From Pandoraea faecigallinarum (GTDB lineage Bacteria > Pseudomonadota > Gammaproteobacteria > Burkholderiales > Burkholderiaceae), in assembly GCF_001029105.3 (NCBI RefSeq), contig NZ_CP011807.3, positions 2,666,001 through 2,730,000 of the forward strand: 64,000 nucleotides of DNA, given 5' to 3'. Under the pieces are notes generated by a model. That model searched no databases and was not told the DNA's origin. It saw only the letters and a list, made by a program, of their open reading frames with translations. How positions within the stretch are numbered: position 1 is the stretch's first letter; each line of letters starts with the position of its first letter. Shown here piece after piece: positions 42,441 to 52,800 of the stretch. Both the position numbers and the translations under genes were made by a program.

Positions 42441-43625
42441 TTACCCCACGTCAGGGTATCGATGGGGAACGGGTTTCGCGCTCGTCCGATGGGGCAGGAA
42501 CCGGCGGGCTGCCGGACCACTCACGTGTCGATGCAGCGCGCCGCCGAGTAACGTGCAGACGGCCAGTGCCGGGGGATAGACGAGGAATGTCCAGCGCATG
42601 TCGCCATTGGCAAGCGCGCGATATGCCGGCGTGAGCGCCAGCACGACGAACATATGGCTCAGATAGATTTCGTAGCTCCAGCGCCCCATTTGCGTGAGCC
42701 ACCCAAAGCCGCGTGCAATGGCGCGCGTCGAGCCGTGTGCCGCGGCAAGCCAGAGCGCCGCACTCACGCATAGCAACGACATCACGTGATCGTGCAGCAC
42801 CGGCCACAGCACGTCGCCGTAGAAGACGACCCCGAGCAAGCCGATCGCGCCCAGCGTGGCTGACGCACGGGCGACATGGCGCGGCAACGTTACGCGCTGT
42901 AATGCAAGCGCGGTCAGTACTCCCCACGCAATGGCCGACATCCCAGGCAGATAGGCCTTTTCCTGCCAGATTTCGTTGCCTTGCAACGCCGCACGCGTCC
43001 ACGGCAGCGAAAGCGCGAGTGCGGCAAGCGCGATGAGCGCCAACACGCGCCACGGCCCGCGCAGCATCAGGCAGAACACGGGGAACGCAAGGTAGAAGGC
43101 CTCTTCGATGGACAGCGACCAGAGCACGTCCCATGCACCCGGCAGCCAATTCGTGCGGCCCTCGTACCAGTTCAGCGTCATGGTGAGCGCCGACGCCAGC
43201 GCCCCCGGCAGCGACTGGCCCGGTTTATCGATGACAAATGTCGGTACGCCCAGCAGGTGCATCGCCGACAGCGCGCCCAGCAACAACAGAAGCAACGGGA
43301 AGATACGCACGGCACGCAGCGCATAGAAATGCCGCCAGCGCATGGCGTCGAGCGAACCGTAGCGCTCCAGCGAACGGCGCGTAATGACGAAGCCGGAGAT
43401 CACGAAGAAGACGAACACCGCTTCGTAGCCGTTGAAGCTGATGCCCTTGACGAAGCGCTGCGGCAGCACCTCGCCCAGCAAACTCGATCCGAGCGGCAGG
43501 CGGAACTTGAGCGCCAGGTGATGAACGACGACGAACAGAATGGACAGCCCGCGCAAAAGGTCGATGCCGTCGTTGCGCGTTTGCAGCGGCGCCTCGTCTG
43601 GCGCGCGCGCCGGGAGGAAAGCCAT
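42441..43625 (-). CDS. Acyltransferase-3 family membrane protein
   Basis: A 394-residue protein with about ten membrane helices. The family's key histidine is in the opening block (LRGLSILFVVVHHLALKF), and the characteristic FFVISGFVITR and EEAFYLAFPVF motifs follow. These enzymes O-acylate surface polysaccharides or glycolipids in the periplasm; the target is unknown. It is divergent from the PAP2-phosphatase gene at 43889 across a 263-bp gap with no other gene in it. Confidence 0.9.
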   Translation of the reverse strand: MAFLPARAPDEAPLQTRNDGIDLLRGLSILFVVVHHLALKFRLPLGSSLLGEVLPQRFVKGISFNGYEAVFVFFVISGFVITRRSLERYGSLDAMRWRHFYALRAVRIFPLLLLLLGALSAMHLLGVPTFVIDKPGQSLPGALASALTMTLNWYEGRTNWLPGAWDVLWSLSIEEAFYLAFPVFCLMLRGPWRVLALIALAALALSLPWTRAALQGNEIWQEKAYLPGMSAIAWGVLTALALQRVTLPRHVARASATLGAIGLLGVVFYGDVLWPVLHDHVMSLLCVSAALWLAAAHGSTRAIARGFGWLTQMGRWSYEIYLSHMFVVLALTPAYRALANGDMRWTFLVYPPALAVCTLLGGALHRHVSGPAARRFLPHRTSAKPVPHRYPDVG

Positions 43626-43888
43626 GGGAACTCCAGTCCAGAAGCGGTGTGCGGGGGGTCACACCGCAGATATCGTACTATGGTCACGCGTCGGAGACAC
43701 CCCATCGAATTCAACGGGGGGCGCATGCGCGGCTTGCGTCGCGATTCCACGTCGAACGAACCGGCGACGGTGTTGTCCGACACCCTGCGTGCGCGCCGTC
43801 ACACGACAATTTGGCCCGGTCATGGCGGCGCGCGTAAGATAGCGCTTTCGCCCGGAGCCCTCTGTTCCCGGGCCGTCTTCTGGCAGTC

Positions 43889-44551
43889 ATGTCTAACTTC
43901 TGGATCACCATCACCAATTTCGGCAGCGCCGCCGTCACCGTGCCGCTGGCTGCCGCCCTTACCCTCTGGTTGCTTGCCGCGCGCGCATGGCATACCGCCT
44001 TCGCGTGGGTCGCGCTGTTCGGCGCCGGCGTGTTCGTTGTGGCCGTCTCCAAGGTGATGTTCCTCGGGTGGGGTCTCGGGGTGCGCGAAATCGACTTCAC
44101 CGGCGTGAGCGGCCATACGATGTTCGCCGCGACCGTCTATCCGGTCATGGCATGGCTGTTGTTGCGCAAGCTGGCCTGGCCGTGGCGCGTGCTGGGCGTG
44201 CTCGCCGCTGCCGCGGGCAGCGTGGCGGTGGGCGTCTCGCGCATCGCGCTGTCGGCTCACTCGGTGTCGGAATCGGTGGCCGGATGTCTCGTCGGCTTCG
44301 CGGTATGGGCAGCGTTCGCCTGGTTCACCCGCGGCGACGACACCCCCACCCTCAAGACGCTGCCAATGGCCGCGAGCCTGTTCGCCCTGATGATGTGGCT
44401 GCATGGCGAAAGTGTGCCGACGCACCGATGGATCACCGAAATCGCGCTGACGATGTCGGGCCGCGAACAGCCGTTCAAACGCTATAGCTGGCTGGCCCGC
44501 AAGCCCTCGCCAGTGCCCGCGGTCCCTGCGCTGCCCTTGCCCGTGCACTGA
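43889..44551 (+). CDS. PAP2-family phosphatase
   Basis: A 220-residue membrane protein with about five hydrophobic segments. The PAP2 signature is mostly there: SGHTMFAATVY (motif 2) and SRIALSAHSVSESV (motif 3, with Glu where Asp is usual). The first motif (KxxxxxxRP) is not clear. Relatives dephosphorylate lipid phosphates such as phosphatidate or undecaprenyl pyrophosphate. A hairpin at 44562-44590 probably ends the transcript. Confidence 0.8.
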   Translation: MSNFWITITNFGSAAVTVPLAAALTLWLLAARAWHTAFAWVALFGAGVFVVAVSKVMFLGWGLGVREIDFTGVSGHTMFAATVYPVMAWLLLRKLAWPWRVLGVLAAAAGSVAVGVSRIALSAHSVSESVAGCLVGFAVWAAFAWFTRGDDTPTLKTLPMAASLFALMMWLHGESVPTHRWITEIALTMSGREQPFKRYSWLARKPSPVPAVPALPLPVH

Positions 44552-44561
44552 TACGTGGCAA

Positions 44562-44590
44562 GCGCGCGGCCATCGCGCCCGGCCGCGCGC
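44562..44590. terminator. GC-rich hairpin after the PAP2 gene
   Basis: Ten-bp perfect arms GCGCGCGGCC and GGCCGCGCGC with a 9-nt loop, starting 10 bp after the stop codon. It isolates the PAP2 gene from phaC. Confidence 0.55.
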
Positions 44591-44642
44591 AACTTGTCGC
44601 AGATCAGTGTGGTCATACGCGACGTGCGTTATATTCAACAAG

Positions 44643-44685
44643 ACTCAACGAAACTCAACGAAGCGCCCGATACACGCCCGATACA
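44643..44685. repeat. Two adjacent tandem duplications in the phaC leader
   Basis: ACTCAACGAA occurs twice head to tail (44643-44662). One base later, CGCCCGATACA occurs twice head to tail (44664-44685). The unit lengths (10 and 11 bp) are about one helical turn. They end 26 bp before the phaC start and may be binding sites or slippage products. Confidence 0.8.
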
Positions 44686-44711
44686 CGTCGCACGACTGAA
44701 CGGAGTTCGCC

Positions 44712-46562
44712 ATGCCTGCTCGCAGTGACAAGACGTCCCGCGCTACGACAACGCATGCCGGTCGATCCAGCAAGACAAGGGCCAACCCGCCCCCTCCCCC
44801 TGCGCGCGACGCTCACGCCGCTTCGCCATCGACCTCGTTCACCAAGCATCTCGACCGGGCCGCCATGGCGACGACCGCGCGCCTGACCGGCAACGTCTCG
44901 CCTGCCGCCGTCGCGCTCGCGTGGGCCGACTGGGCCATGCACGCCGCGACGGCGCCCGGGCACCAACTGAATGTTTTCAAGGCGTTCGCGGCCATCGACA
45001 AGCCGAACGCGACGCCGCCGTCGAACGCCGGCAGCGGCAGCACGCCGCCTGCCGCCGACCGGCGCTTCCGGGATCCGTCGTGGGAGAAGCTGCCGTTCTC
45101 GTGGCTGCGCGAGCGCTTCCTGCGTATGCAGGATTTCGTCGACGAGATGACCGGCGAGATTCCTGGTGTCGATCCGCACCATCGCGACGTCGTTCGTTTC
45201 ATGGCGAGGCAGTGGCTCGACGTCTTCTCCCCGAGCAATCAATGGTGGGCCAACCCCGAAGTGCTCTCGGCGATCCGGCAGACGCAGGGCCAGAATCTCG
45301 TCAAAGGCGCACAGCGATGGTGGTCGGATCTGAGGGACATGGCGGCGGGCAATGCGCCGGGGGCGGGTCCCGAGGCGTGCCAGGCGTTTCGCGTCGGCCA
45401 CGAAATTGCCGCCACGCCGGGCAAGGTCGTCTATCGCAACGCCTGTTTCGAATTGCTGCAATACGCCCCCGCCGCCGCAGGGCCTGCGAAGGGGCGGACA
45501 TGGCGCGAGCCGGTACTCATCGTGCCGTCCTGGCTGCTGAAGTACTACATCCTGGATCTCGAAGCGCGGCACTCGCTCGTGCGCTATCTGGTATCGCAGG
45601 GGCATAACGTCTTCATGATGTCCTGGCACAACCCGGGACCGGAGGCGCGCGACCGGGGCCTGGAGGACTACCTGGAATCCGGGCTGCTGACAGCGCTGCG
45701 CGAGGTGCAACGCCTGTCGGACAATGCGCCGGTGCACGCTTGCGGTTACTGTCTCGGCGGCACGTTGCTCGCGATCGGGGCCGCCACGCTGGCTCGGCGG
45801 GAAGATCGGCGAAGGGACGACGCGAATGTGCTCGCCAGCGTCACACTGCTCGCGGCGCAGACGGATTTCAGCGAACCGGGCGAGCTCGGCCTCTTCATCG
45901 ATGCCAGCCAGGTGGCCTATCTCGAAGCGATGATGTGGCGACAGGGCTTCATCGGCGGCGAGCAGCTCGCGGGCACATTCCAGTTACTCAATTCGTGCGA
46001 TCTGATCTGGTCCCGGCTCATGCGCGACTATCTGCTGGGCATGCCCGCGCAGACGACGGACTTCACCGTCTGGAACGCCGACACGACCCGCATTCCCGCA
46101 AAGCTGCACAGTCAGTGTCTGCGCGAGCTATACCTGAACAACGCCCTGACGGGCACGCTCAAGATCGGCGGCCAACCCGTCGCGCTATCGGACATTCGGG
46201 TGCCGATGTTCGTCGTGGCGACCGAGCGCGACCACATCTCGCCCTGGCGTTCCGTCTACAAGATGCATCTGCTCTATCACGGCGATCTGACGTTCGCCCT
46301 TGTCTCGGGCGGTCACAACGTGGGCGTGGTGTGCGAGCCGGGTCACGCGCAAAGCCATCACCGGGTGGCCACACGCGCGGCGGGCACGGCCTATCGCGAT
46401 CCTCAGACCTGGTTCGATGCGACCCCTGCCGTGCCGGGCTCGTGGTGGCCCGCATGGCAGGCGTGGCTGCTGGCGCAGGGCAGCGGCAAAGCCATCGCCG
46501 CTGCCTGGCCGCCGAGAATGGTGCTGAACGACGCGCCCGGAACTTACGTGCTCGAACGGTGA
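44712..46562 (+). CDS. phaC: Class I polyhydroxyalkanoate synthase
   Basis: A 616-residue PHA synthase, the usual class I length, which polymerises 3-hydroxyacyl-CoA into storage polyester on granule surfaces. The active-site motif HACGYCLGGTLL places the catalytic Cys at about residue 347. The catalytic Asp lies in ATERDHISPW and the His in GGHNVGVVCEPGH. Its N-terminal 90 residues are Pro/Ser/Thr-rich. GGAG precedes the ATG. It faces convergent phaP and phaB, overlapping phaP by 19 bp at the 3' ends. No phaA thiolase gene is in the window. The leader holds tandem duplications that may affect its expression. Confidence 0.93.
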   Translation: MPARSDKTSRATTTHAGRSSKTRANPPPPPARDAHAASPSTSFTKHLDRAAMATTARLTGNVSPAAVALAWADWAMHAATAPGHQLNVFKAFAAIDKPNATPPSNAGSGSTPPAADRRFRDPSWEKLPFSWLRERFLRMQDFVDEMTGEIPGVDPHHRDVVRFMARQWLDVFSPSNQWWANPEVLSAIRQTQGQNLVKGAQRWWSDLRDMAAGNAPGAGPEACQAFRVGHEIAATPGKVVYRNACFELLQYAPAAAGPAKGRTWREPVLIVPSWLLKYYILDLEARHSLVRYLVSQGHNVFMMSWHNPGPEARDRGLEDYLESGLLTALREVQRLSDNAPVHACGYCLGGTLLAIGAATLARREDRRRDDANVLASVTLLAAQTDFSEPGELGLFIDASQVAYLEAMMWRQGFIGGEQLAGTFQLLNSCDLIWSRLMRDYLLGMPAQTTDFTVWNADTTRIPAKLHSQCLRELYLNNALTGTLKIGGQPVALSDIRVPMFVVATERDHISPWRSVYKMHLLYHGDLTFALVSGGHNVGVVCEPGHAQSHHRVATRAAGTAYRDPQTWFDATPAVPGSWWPAWQAWLLAQGSGKAIAAAWPPRMVLNDAPGTYVLER

Positions 46563-47134
46563 GCGTGAGCGCCGCCGCGCTTGGGCGGCACACGGCCATT
46601 GAGCGGCGACTGCTGGGAGACGGCCGCTTCGCTGGCCTGCGCCGCTTCCGTGGACATGCGACGCCACGCGTCCATCGTGCCCTGCGTCGCCTCGTTGAAC
46701 ACCTGGAACCACTTCTGCAACGGCGCTTCGGCGGCCTGCGTGGCCGCACCTGCCGCTGTGCCCGCGCCGATCAGATCCGGCAGTGTCATCGCGCCGGCCA
46801 TGCCGTGCTGAACCTCTTCGGTGGTCTTGCGGCAATGCTCGGCCCACAGCAACTGATTGTTCGCGCACACCGCCAGCCACTCGCGCCAGAACTCGTTTTG
46901 CTGCGCGAGCTGACCGTTGAGCAATTGCAGATGGGCGGTGAGCAGGCCGTTGAAATCCTTCGCGCCGCCGAGCGACTTTGCCGCTTCCGAATGCGCCTTG
47001 AGCAGTTCCGCGTCGCGCTCGACTTGCAGTTGATGCGTGCGTTGCGCGGCTTCGAGCAGAATCCCGTAGGCGCCCAACGCGCTGGCCGTGCCGAGTTTGA
47101 CCAACGCCAGTGCCGGATTCGTTTCCTTTGACAT
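46544..47134 (-). CDS. phaP: Phasin (PHA granule-associated protein)
   Basis: A 196-residue phasin-family protein, largely helical (VKLGTASALGAYGILLEAAQRTHQLQVERDAELLKAHSEAAKSL, given as its extent). It coats polyester granules and limits their fusion. The C-terminal tail is Ser/Gln/Arg-rich and includes RVPPKRGGAHAH. It overlaps phaC tail to tail by 19 bp, so the last codons of both genes are read from both strands. It lies 41 bp downstream of phaB on the same strand. Confidence 0.88.
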   Translation of the reverse strand: MSKETNPALALVKLGTASALGAYGILLEAAQRTHQLQVERDAELLKAHSEAAKSLGGAKDFNGLLTAHLQLLNGQLAQQNEFWREWLAVCANNQLLWAEHCRKTTEEVQHGMAGAMTLPDLIGAGTAAGAATQAAEAPLQKWFQVFNEATQGTMDAWRRMSTEAAQASEAAVSQQSPLNGRVPPKRGGAHAHRSST

Positions 47135-47175
47135 CGTGACTCTCCTAAATAAGTAGTTGGCTGCGTCGCTACGCG

Positions 47176-47919
47176 TTACTCCATATGCATGCCGCCATTG
47201 ATGGCAAGGTTGCTGCCAGTGATGAACCCCGCATCTTCGGAGACGAGGAAGGCGACGAGCGCTGCCACCTCTTCGGGCCTGCCCAGCCGTCCGACCGGAA
47301 TTTGCGGAAGAATGCGTGATTCGAGCACTTCCTGGGGAACGGCAGTCACCATCTTGGTTGCAAGATAGCCCGGCGAGATCGTGTTGACGGTCACCCCCGA
47401 CTTGGCGACTTCCAGCGCGAGTGCCTTGGTGAAGCCATGCATGCCTGCTTTCGCTGCGGCATAGTTCGCCTGCCCGAAGGCGCCGCGGCTGCCGTTGACC
47501 GACGAGATGTTGACGATGCGTCCCCAGCCACGCGCGACCATGCCGCCGAAAATCGGCCGGGTCATGTTGAAAACGCTATCCAGATCGGTGCGCAATACCA
47601 GCTGCCAATCGTCGGCCGTCATCTTGCGCAGGGTGGCGTCGCGCGTAATCCCTGCATTGTTGATGAGAATGTCCACCGCACCGGTGTCCGACTCGACGGC
47701 TTTCGCACAGGCTTCGCACGAAGCAAAGTCGGCAACGTCGACACGATAGGCAGCGAAGTCCCGGCCCTTGGCGCGCATGCGCTCGACCCAGCCTTCGCAA
47801 TCGTGATTGTTGGGAGAACAGGTGACCGCGACGCGGTACCCGGCATCGGCGAGACGCAGGCTGATCGCCTCGCCCAAACCGCCCATGCCACCTGTGACCA
47901 ATGCTGTTCGTGTTGTCAT
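47176..47919 (-). CDS. phaB: Acetoacetyl-CoA reductase (NADPH)
   Basis: A 247-residue short-chain dehydrogenase. The cofactor motif TGGMGGLGEA, NNAGITRD, the catalytic SSVNGSRGAFGQANYAAAK (Ser, Tyr, Lys) and the TISPGYLATKMV segment match PhaB. It supplies (R)-3-hydroxybutyryl-CoA for PhaC. Two copies of GGAGACGGATAGCC directly precede the ATG, so the Shine-Dalgarno is duplicated. An inverted repeat (47950-47966) lies just upstream. It forms an operon with phaP. Confidence 0.92.
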   Translation of the reverse strand: MTTRTALVTGGMGGLGEAISLRLADAGYRVAVTCSPNNHDCEGWVERMRAKGRDFAAYRVDVADFASCEACAKAVESDTGAVDILINNAGITRDATLRKMTADDWQLVLRTDLDSVFNMTRPIFGGMVARGWGRIVNISSVNGSRGAFGQANYAAAKAGMHGFTKALALEVAKSGVTVNTISPGYLATKMVTAVPQEVLESRILPQIPVGRLGRPEEVAALVAFLVSEDAGFITGSNLAINGGMHME

Positions 47920-47947
47920 GGCTATCCGTCTCCGGCTATCCGTCTCC
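47920..47947 (-). repeat. 14-bp tandem duplication carrying the phaB Shine-Dalgarno
   Basis: GGAGACGGATAGCC is present twice in a row immediately 5' of the phaB ATG (minus strand). Each copy has GGAGA; the proximal one is 9 nt from the ATG, a good spacing. This is a clear duplication of a ribosome-binding site. Confidence 0.85.
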
Positions 47948-47949
47948 AG

Positions 47950-47966
47950 TTAACGTCTGTCGTTAA
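47950..47966. promoter_or_regulatory. Inverted repeat TTAACG-N5-CGTTAA upstream of phaB
   Basis: Six-bp perfect arms around TCTGT, ending about 30 bp upstream of the phaB start. Size and position fit an operator, but no regulator is identified. Confidence 0.45.
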
Positions 47967-48664
47967 ACTTCGGATACAACCAGCATAGTCGCGAACGACC
48001 GACTTGCTGTAGCAATCGACATCTTCGCAGGCCCCCGGTTCGACGTCGCTTGACTTCGATCAAGCCGTGGCGCCGCTGCAGCACGATCTGCACCAAAACG
48101 GCTCGCCGTGGGCATCGATGCGCTGTGCCGCTCGCGTTGTGCACTGCCGGATGCCTTCACTGCGATGCCGCCGGTCGTTGCAACCGGCCCGAGTGCGACT
48201 CGACGCGCGTGACAACGTTCCTCGGTTGTGACAATTTGTCCCGGCGATCGACCTTCGCCCCACGTCTGCCGACGCCGACGCGTCGCAGGGTCCATTGCAT
48301 GCAATATGACGAAGGGCCGACACTGCACTTGCGTGCATGTCCGATAGCGGCCCGATGGGTCATGGCGTTCACGAGGAATCGTACTCCAAATTAATTTCCC
48401 GGTAAGTCATTCGGGACAACGCAGAGAAGCATCCAATGGCCGCACCCTATCGATAGTTATAGGGTGGCGGCACGACGGCCCAATGCCCGTTGCAGGCCGC
48501 CGGCAATCCATATATCATCGCCCGTAGATTTTTTACGGATCACACGCTCGATGCCGTCCGCCAGGTCGTTTCCAGGCGATCGCGCATCCGGCGATCTCGT
48601 CGTAGAAGTCGCTGCAACGCCTTGTTTTTCCTACCGGATTCCTCACTTTGAGGGTTACGAGCGC
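47967..48664. other. 698-bp intergenic region between phaB and the efflux operon
   Basis: No convincing coding frame is visible. It contains a strong hairpin at 48439-48471 (GCCGCACCCTAT pairing across an 8-nt loop with ATAGGGTGGCGGC, one bulged base) and a CCGTA-N7-TACGG inverted repeat at 48522-48538 about 130 bp before the efflux operon. The hairpin lacks a T tract on either strand. The CCGTA repeat could be a regulator site for the efflux operon. Confidence 0.5.
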
Positions 48665-49885
48665 ATGATGTCCTTTCTGCCCGCCTTTCTAACCGAAACC
48701 GCTCACCGACGCCGGCTCGCGCTGGCCGTCGCCACCACCGCCATTGCCGCAGCCACATTGGCCGCCTGCTCGCGCAAGGCGCCACCGGAGCCGCCGCCGC
48801 GCCCGGTCGTGGCCGTGGCTGCGACGCTTGCGGAACACACGCCCATCGCCTCGCTCCCGGCGCAAATCGAAGCCCGCTACACCACACCGCTGTCGTTTCG
48901 CGTGGCGGGCAAGATCGTCGAGCGCTCGGTACGCCTGGGCGACACCGTGAAGGCTGGGCAGGTGGTCGCACGACTCGATCCCGCCGATCTGTCGAAGAAC
49001 GCCGCGAGCGCACGCGCCCAGCTCGACGCCGCCCAGCATCAACTCGAATACGCGACGCAGACGCTCACCCGCGACCGGGCGCAGGCCCGCGAGAATCTGA
49101 TCGCCCCCGCGCAACTCGAACAGTCCGAAAACGCCTATGCCAGCGCGCTGGCACAGCGTAATCAGGCAAGCCAGCAGGCAGCGCTTGCCGCGGACCAGTT
49201 GAGCTACGGCAATCTCAAGGCCGACCGCGACGGGGTCATCACTGCCGAACAGGCCGATACGGGACAAAACGTCGGCGCAGGTCAACCGGTCTACCAACTG
49301 GCATGGACGGGCGACGTGGACGTGATCGCCGACGTGCCGGAACTCGCGCTGGGCGCATTTCGCATCGGACAGACGGCAACCGTTTCGCTGCCCGCAATAG
49401 CGGGCAAGACGTGGCAGGCTCGCGTTCGCGAAATTTCCCCCGCCGCCGATCCGATGAGCCGCACCTACCGTGCCAAGCTCACGCTCGTGTCGCCCGGTCC
49501 CGAAGTGAAGCTCGGCATGACCGCCAACGTGGCGTTCGCACAGCCGCTCCCGGTCGTAGCGGCGCCGGGTTCGGCCCCCGCTGCGCCGCTGGCTGCGGCC
49601 TCCGGCACGCCTTCGGCAGCCGGCGCAACCGTTGCGCAACCGATCACCCTGCCGTCCACCGCGCTCTTTCACGACGGCAATCAACCCGCCGTCTGGGTCG
49701 TCAGGCCGGACGACACGCTGGTGCTGCGACGCGTGTCGATCGTCCGCTATGGCGAGCGCACCGTAACGGTCGCGGGTGGCATCCAGCCGGGCGAGCGTAT
49801 CGTCTGGCAAGGCGTACACACCGTCACCGCGGGCGAGAAAGTCCGTGTGATTCCACCGCTGCATCCGGAGGACTTCGCGTCATGA
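48665..49885 (+). CDS. RND efflux periplasmic adaptor (membrane fusion protein)
   Basis: A 406-residue lipoprotein adaptor. The start at 48665 (MMSFLPAF) has GAGGG upstream. The N-terminus is a lipoprotein signal with lipobox LAAC before SRKAPPEP. The lipoyl/hairpin/beta-barrel region (about 60-300: FRVAGKIVERSVRLGDTVKAGQVVARLDPAD, the helical hairpin, GNLKADRDGVITAEQADTGQNVGAGQ) is typical of HlyD/AcrA-like proteins. It links inner-membrane pump and outer-membrane channel. Its stop overlaps the pump ATG by 4 bp (ATGA). Confidence 0.92.
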   Translation: MMSFLPAFLTETAHRRRLALAVATTAIAAATLAACSRKAPPEPPPRPVVAVAATLAEHTPIASLPAQIEARYTTPLSFRVAGKIVERSVRLGDTVKAGQVVARLDPADLSKNAASARAQLDAAQHQLEYATQTLTRDRAQARENLIAPAQLEQSENAYASALAQRNQASQQAALAADQLSYGNLKADRDGVITAEQADTGQNVGAGQPVYQLAWTGDVDVIADVPELALGAFRIGQTATVSLPAIAGKTWQARVREISPAADPMSRTYRAKLTLVSPGPEVKLGMTANVAFAQPLPVVAAPGSAPAAPLAAASGTPSAAGATVAQPITLPSTALFHDGNQPAVWVVRPDDTLVLRRVSIVRYGERTVTVAGGIQPGERIVWQGVHTVTAGEKVRVIPPLHPEDFAS

Positions 49886-52800
49886 GCGCACAGGACGGGA
49901 AACCTCCCGTGTCTGCGGACCCGCAACAGGCCGGCACGGCCACGCCAGCTGCCGAACCGCAGGATTACCGCCACGAAGAGGGACACTTCAACCTCTCTGC
50001 GTGGGCATTGCGACATCGCTCGCTCGTCGTCTTCCTGATTGCCATGGCGACGATCTTTGGCATTCTGGCCTACTCGCGTCTCGCCCAGTCGGAAGATCCG
50101 CCCTTCACCTTCCGCGTCATGGTGATTCGCACGTTCTGGCCGGGCGCGAGCGCCAAACAGGTGCAGGAAGAGGTCACCGACCGTATCGCCCGCAAGCTTC
50201 AGGAAACGTCCAACATCGACTTCCAGCGCAGTTATTCGCGCCCGGGAGAGTCGTTGCTGTTCTTCTCGATGAAGGATTCAGCGCCTGCAAGCGAGGTGCC
50301 CGAAGAGTGGTATCAGGTGCGCAAGAAGGTCGGCGACATTGGCTACACGTTGCCGCCCGGCGTGCAGGGCCCGTTCTTCAATGACGAATTCGGCGACGTC
50401 TACACGCACATCTTCACACTCGAAGGCGACGGCTTCGGCCCGGCGCAGCTGCGCGACTACGCCGATGCGCTACGCACCGTGCTGCTGCGCGTGCCGGGTG
50501 TGGCCAAGGTCGATTATTTCGGCGATCAGGATCAGCGCATCTACGTCGAGATCAGCAACACGCAGCTCACGCGACTGGGCATCTCGCCCAATCAGATCGC
50601 GCAGGCCGTCAACGGCCAGAACGCGGTCTCCCCTGCGGGCACCATCGAAGCGCCGAATGATCGTGTCGTCGTGCGACCGGGTGGGCAGTACCGCAACGTC
50701 GACGAACTCGCGGATACCCTCATACGCGTGAACAACCGCACATTCCGTCTGGGCGACATCGCGACCGTCAAGCGTGGTTACGTCGATCCTCCCGTCTCGG
50801 AAATGCGCTTTGGCGGCAAGCCAGTGCTGGGCATCGGCATTACGATGCAAAAGGGACAGGACGTCGTGCACCTCGGCAAGGCGCTGGAGAGCACCATGGG
50901 CGATCTGCGCACGCAGTTGCCCGCGGGACTGAAGCTGACCGAAGTCGCGAGCATGTCGCAGTCGGTGTCGCACTCGGTCGACGACTTCCTCGAAGCAGTG
51001 GCCGAAGCGGTGGCCATCGTGCTGGTCGTGAGTCTCGTCTCGCTCGGATTGCGCACCGGCATGGTCGTGGTGATTTCGATTCCGGTCGTACTCGCCGTCA
51101 CGTCGTTGTTCATGTACATCTTCGACATCGGCTTGCACAAGGTATCGCTCGGCACCTTGATTCTCGCGCTGGGTCTGCTGGTGGACGACGCGATCATTGC
51201 CGTCGAAATGATGGCGGTGAAGCTCGCGCAGGGCTGGGACCGCAAGCGCGCTGCGGCCTTCGCCTACACGAGCACCGCGTTTCCGATGCTCACCGGCACG
51301 CTCGTGACCGTCTCCGGCTTTCTGCCGATCGCGCTTGCAAAGTCGAGCACCGGCGAATACACGCGCTCCATCTTCGAGGTGTCGGCCATTGCGCTGCTCG
51401 CGTCGTGGCTCGCCGCCGTCGTGCTGATCCCGCTGCTCGGCTACAAGATGCTGCCCGAGCGCGCCCGTCAGGCGCACCATGGCGACGACCACGAGCACGA
51501 GGTCTACGACACGAAGTTCTACAACCGTCTGCGCGGCTGGCTGACGTGGTGTATCGAGCGCAAGCTCATCGTGCTGGTCATCACCGTCGTGCTGTTCCTG
51601 ATCGCGATGGCAGGCTTCTCGCTCGTGCCGCAGCAGTTCTTCCCCAGTTCGGACCGTCCAGAACTGATGGTGGACCTGCGCCTGCAGGAAGGCGCGTCGT
51701 ATCAGGCGACGCTGCGCGAGACGCAGCGTCTCGAAAAGCTGCTCGAAGGCCGCCAGGAAATCGATCACACCGTGAGCTTCGTCGGCACGGGTGCGCCACG
51801 CTTTTACTTGCCGCTCGATCAGCAGTTGCCGACCCCGAACTTCGCTCAGCTCGTGATTACGGCCAAATCGGTCGAAGCGCGCGAGGCGCTTGCGCAATGG
51901 CTCGAACCGAAGCTTCGCGACACCATGCCTGGCGTGCGTACGCGCTTGTCGCGTCTGGAGAACGGGCCGCCGGTGGGCTTTCCGGTGCAGTTCCGCGTGA
52001 GCGGCAACGACATCGGCACGGTACGCAAGATCTCCGAGCAAGTGGCCGACGTCATGCGCAGCAACGGCGACACCGTCGACGTGCAGTTCGACTGGGACGA
52101 GCCTTCGCAACGCTCCGTGCGTTTCGAAGTCGATCAGCAAAAGGCGCGCGCACTGGGCGTGAGTTCGTCGGACATTGCGAACTTCATCGCCATGACGCTC
52201 ACGGGTTACGACATCAGCCAGTATCGGGAGCGCGACAAGCTGATTGCGATCACGCTGCGCTCGCCCAAGGCCGAACGGGTCGATCCGGCCCGGCTCGCCA
52301 CGCTCGCCATGCCGACGCCGAACGGCCCGGTGCCGCTCGCCACGCTCGGGCACGTGGTCGACGAACTGGAATACGGCGTGATCTGGGAGCGCGACCGTCA
52401 ACCGACGATCACCGTGCGCTCGGACGTGCGTGCGGGCAAGCAGGGAATCGACGTGACCGAAGCCGTCTTCAGGCAACTTGGCGACATTCGCAAGGCGCTT
52501 CCGGTCGGCTATCGCATCGAGATCGGCGGATCGGTCGAAGAGTCGGGCAAGGGACAGGCATCGATCAATGCGCAGATGCCGATCATGATCATTGCCGTGC
52601 TCACGCTGCTGATGATTCAGTTGCAAAGCTTCGCGCGCACGATGCTCGTGGTGCTGACCGCGCCGCTGGGCATGATCGGTGTCGTCGCCACCCTGCTGTT
52701 GTTCGGCAAACCGTTCGGCTTCGTCGCCATGCTCGGCGTGATCGCGATGTTCGGCATCATCATGCGTAACTCGGTGATTCTGGTCGACCAGATCGAGCAG

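Noticed and set aside
48050..48394. Open frame in the gene-free stretch before the efflux operon
   Set aside because: Biased, Cys/Arg-rich composition, no Shine-Dalgarno, no family resemblance.
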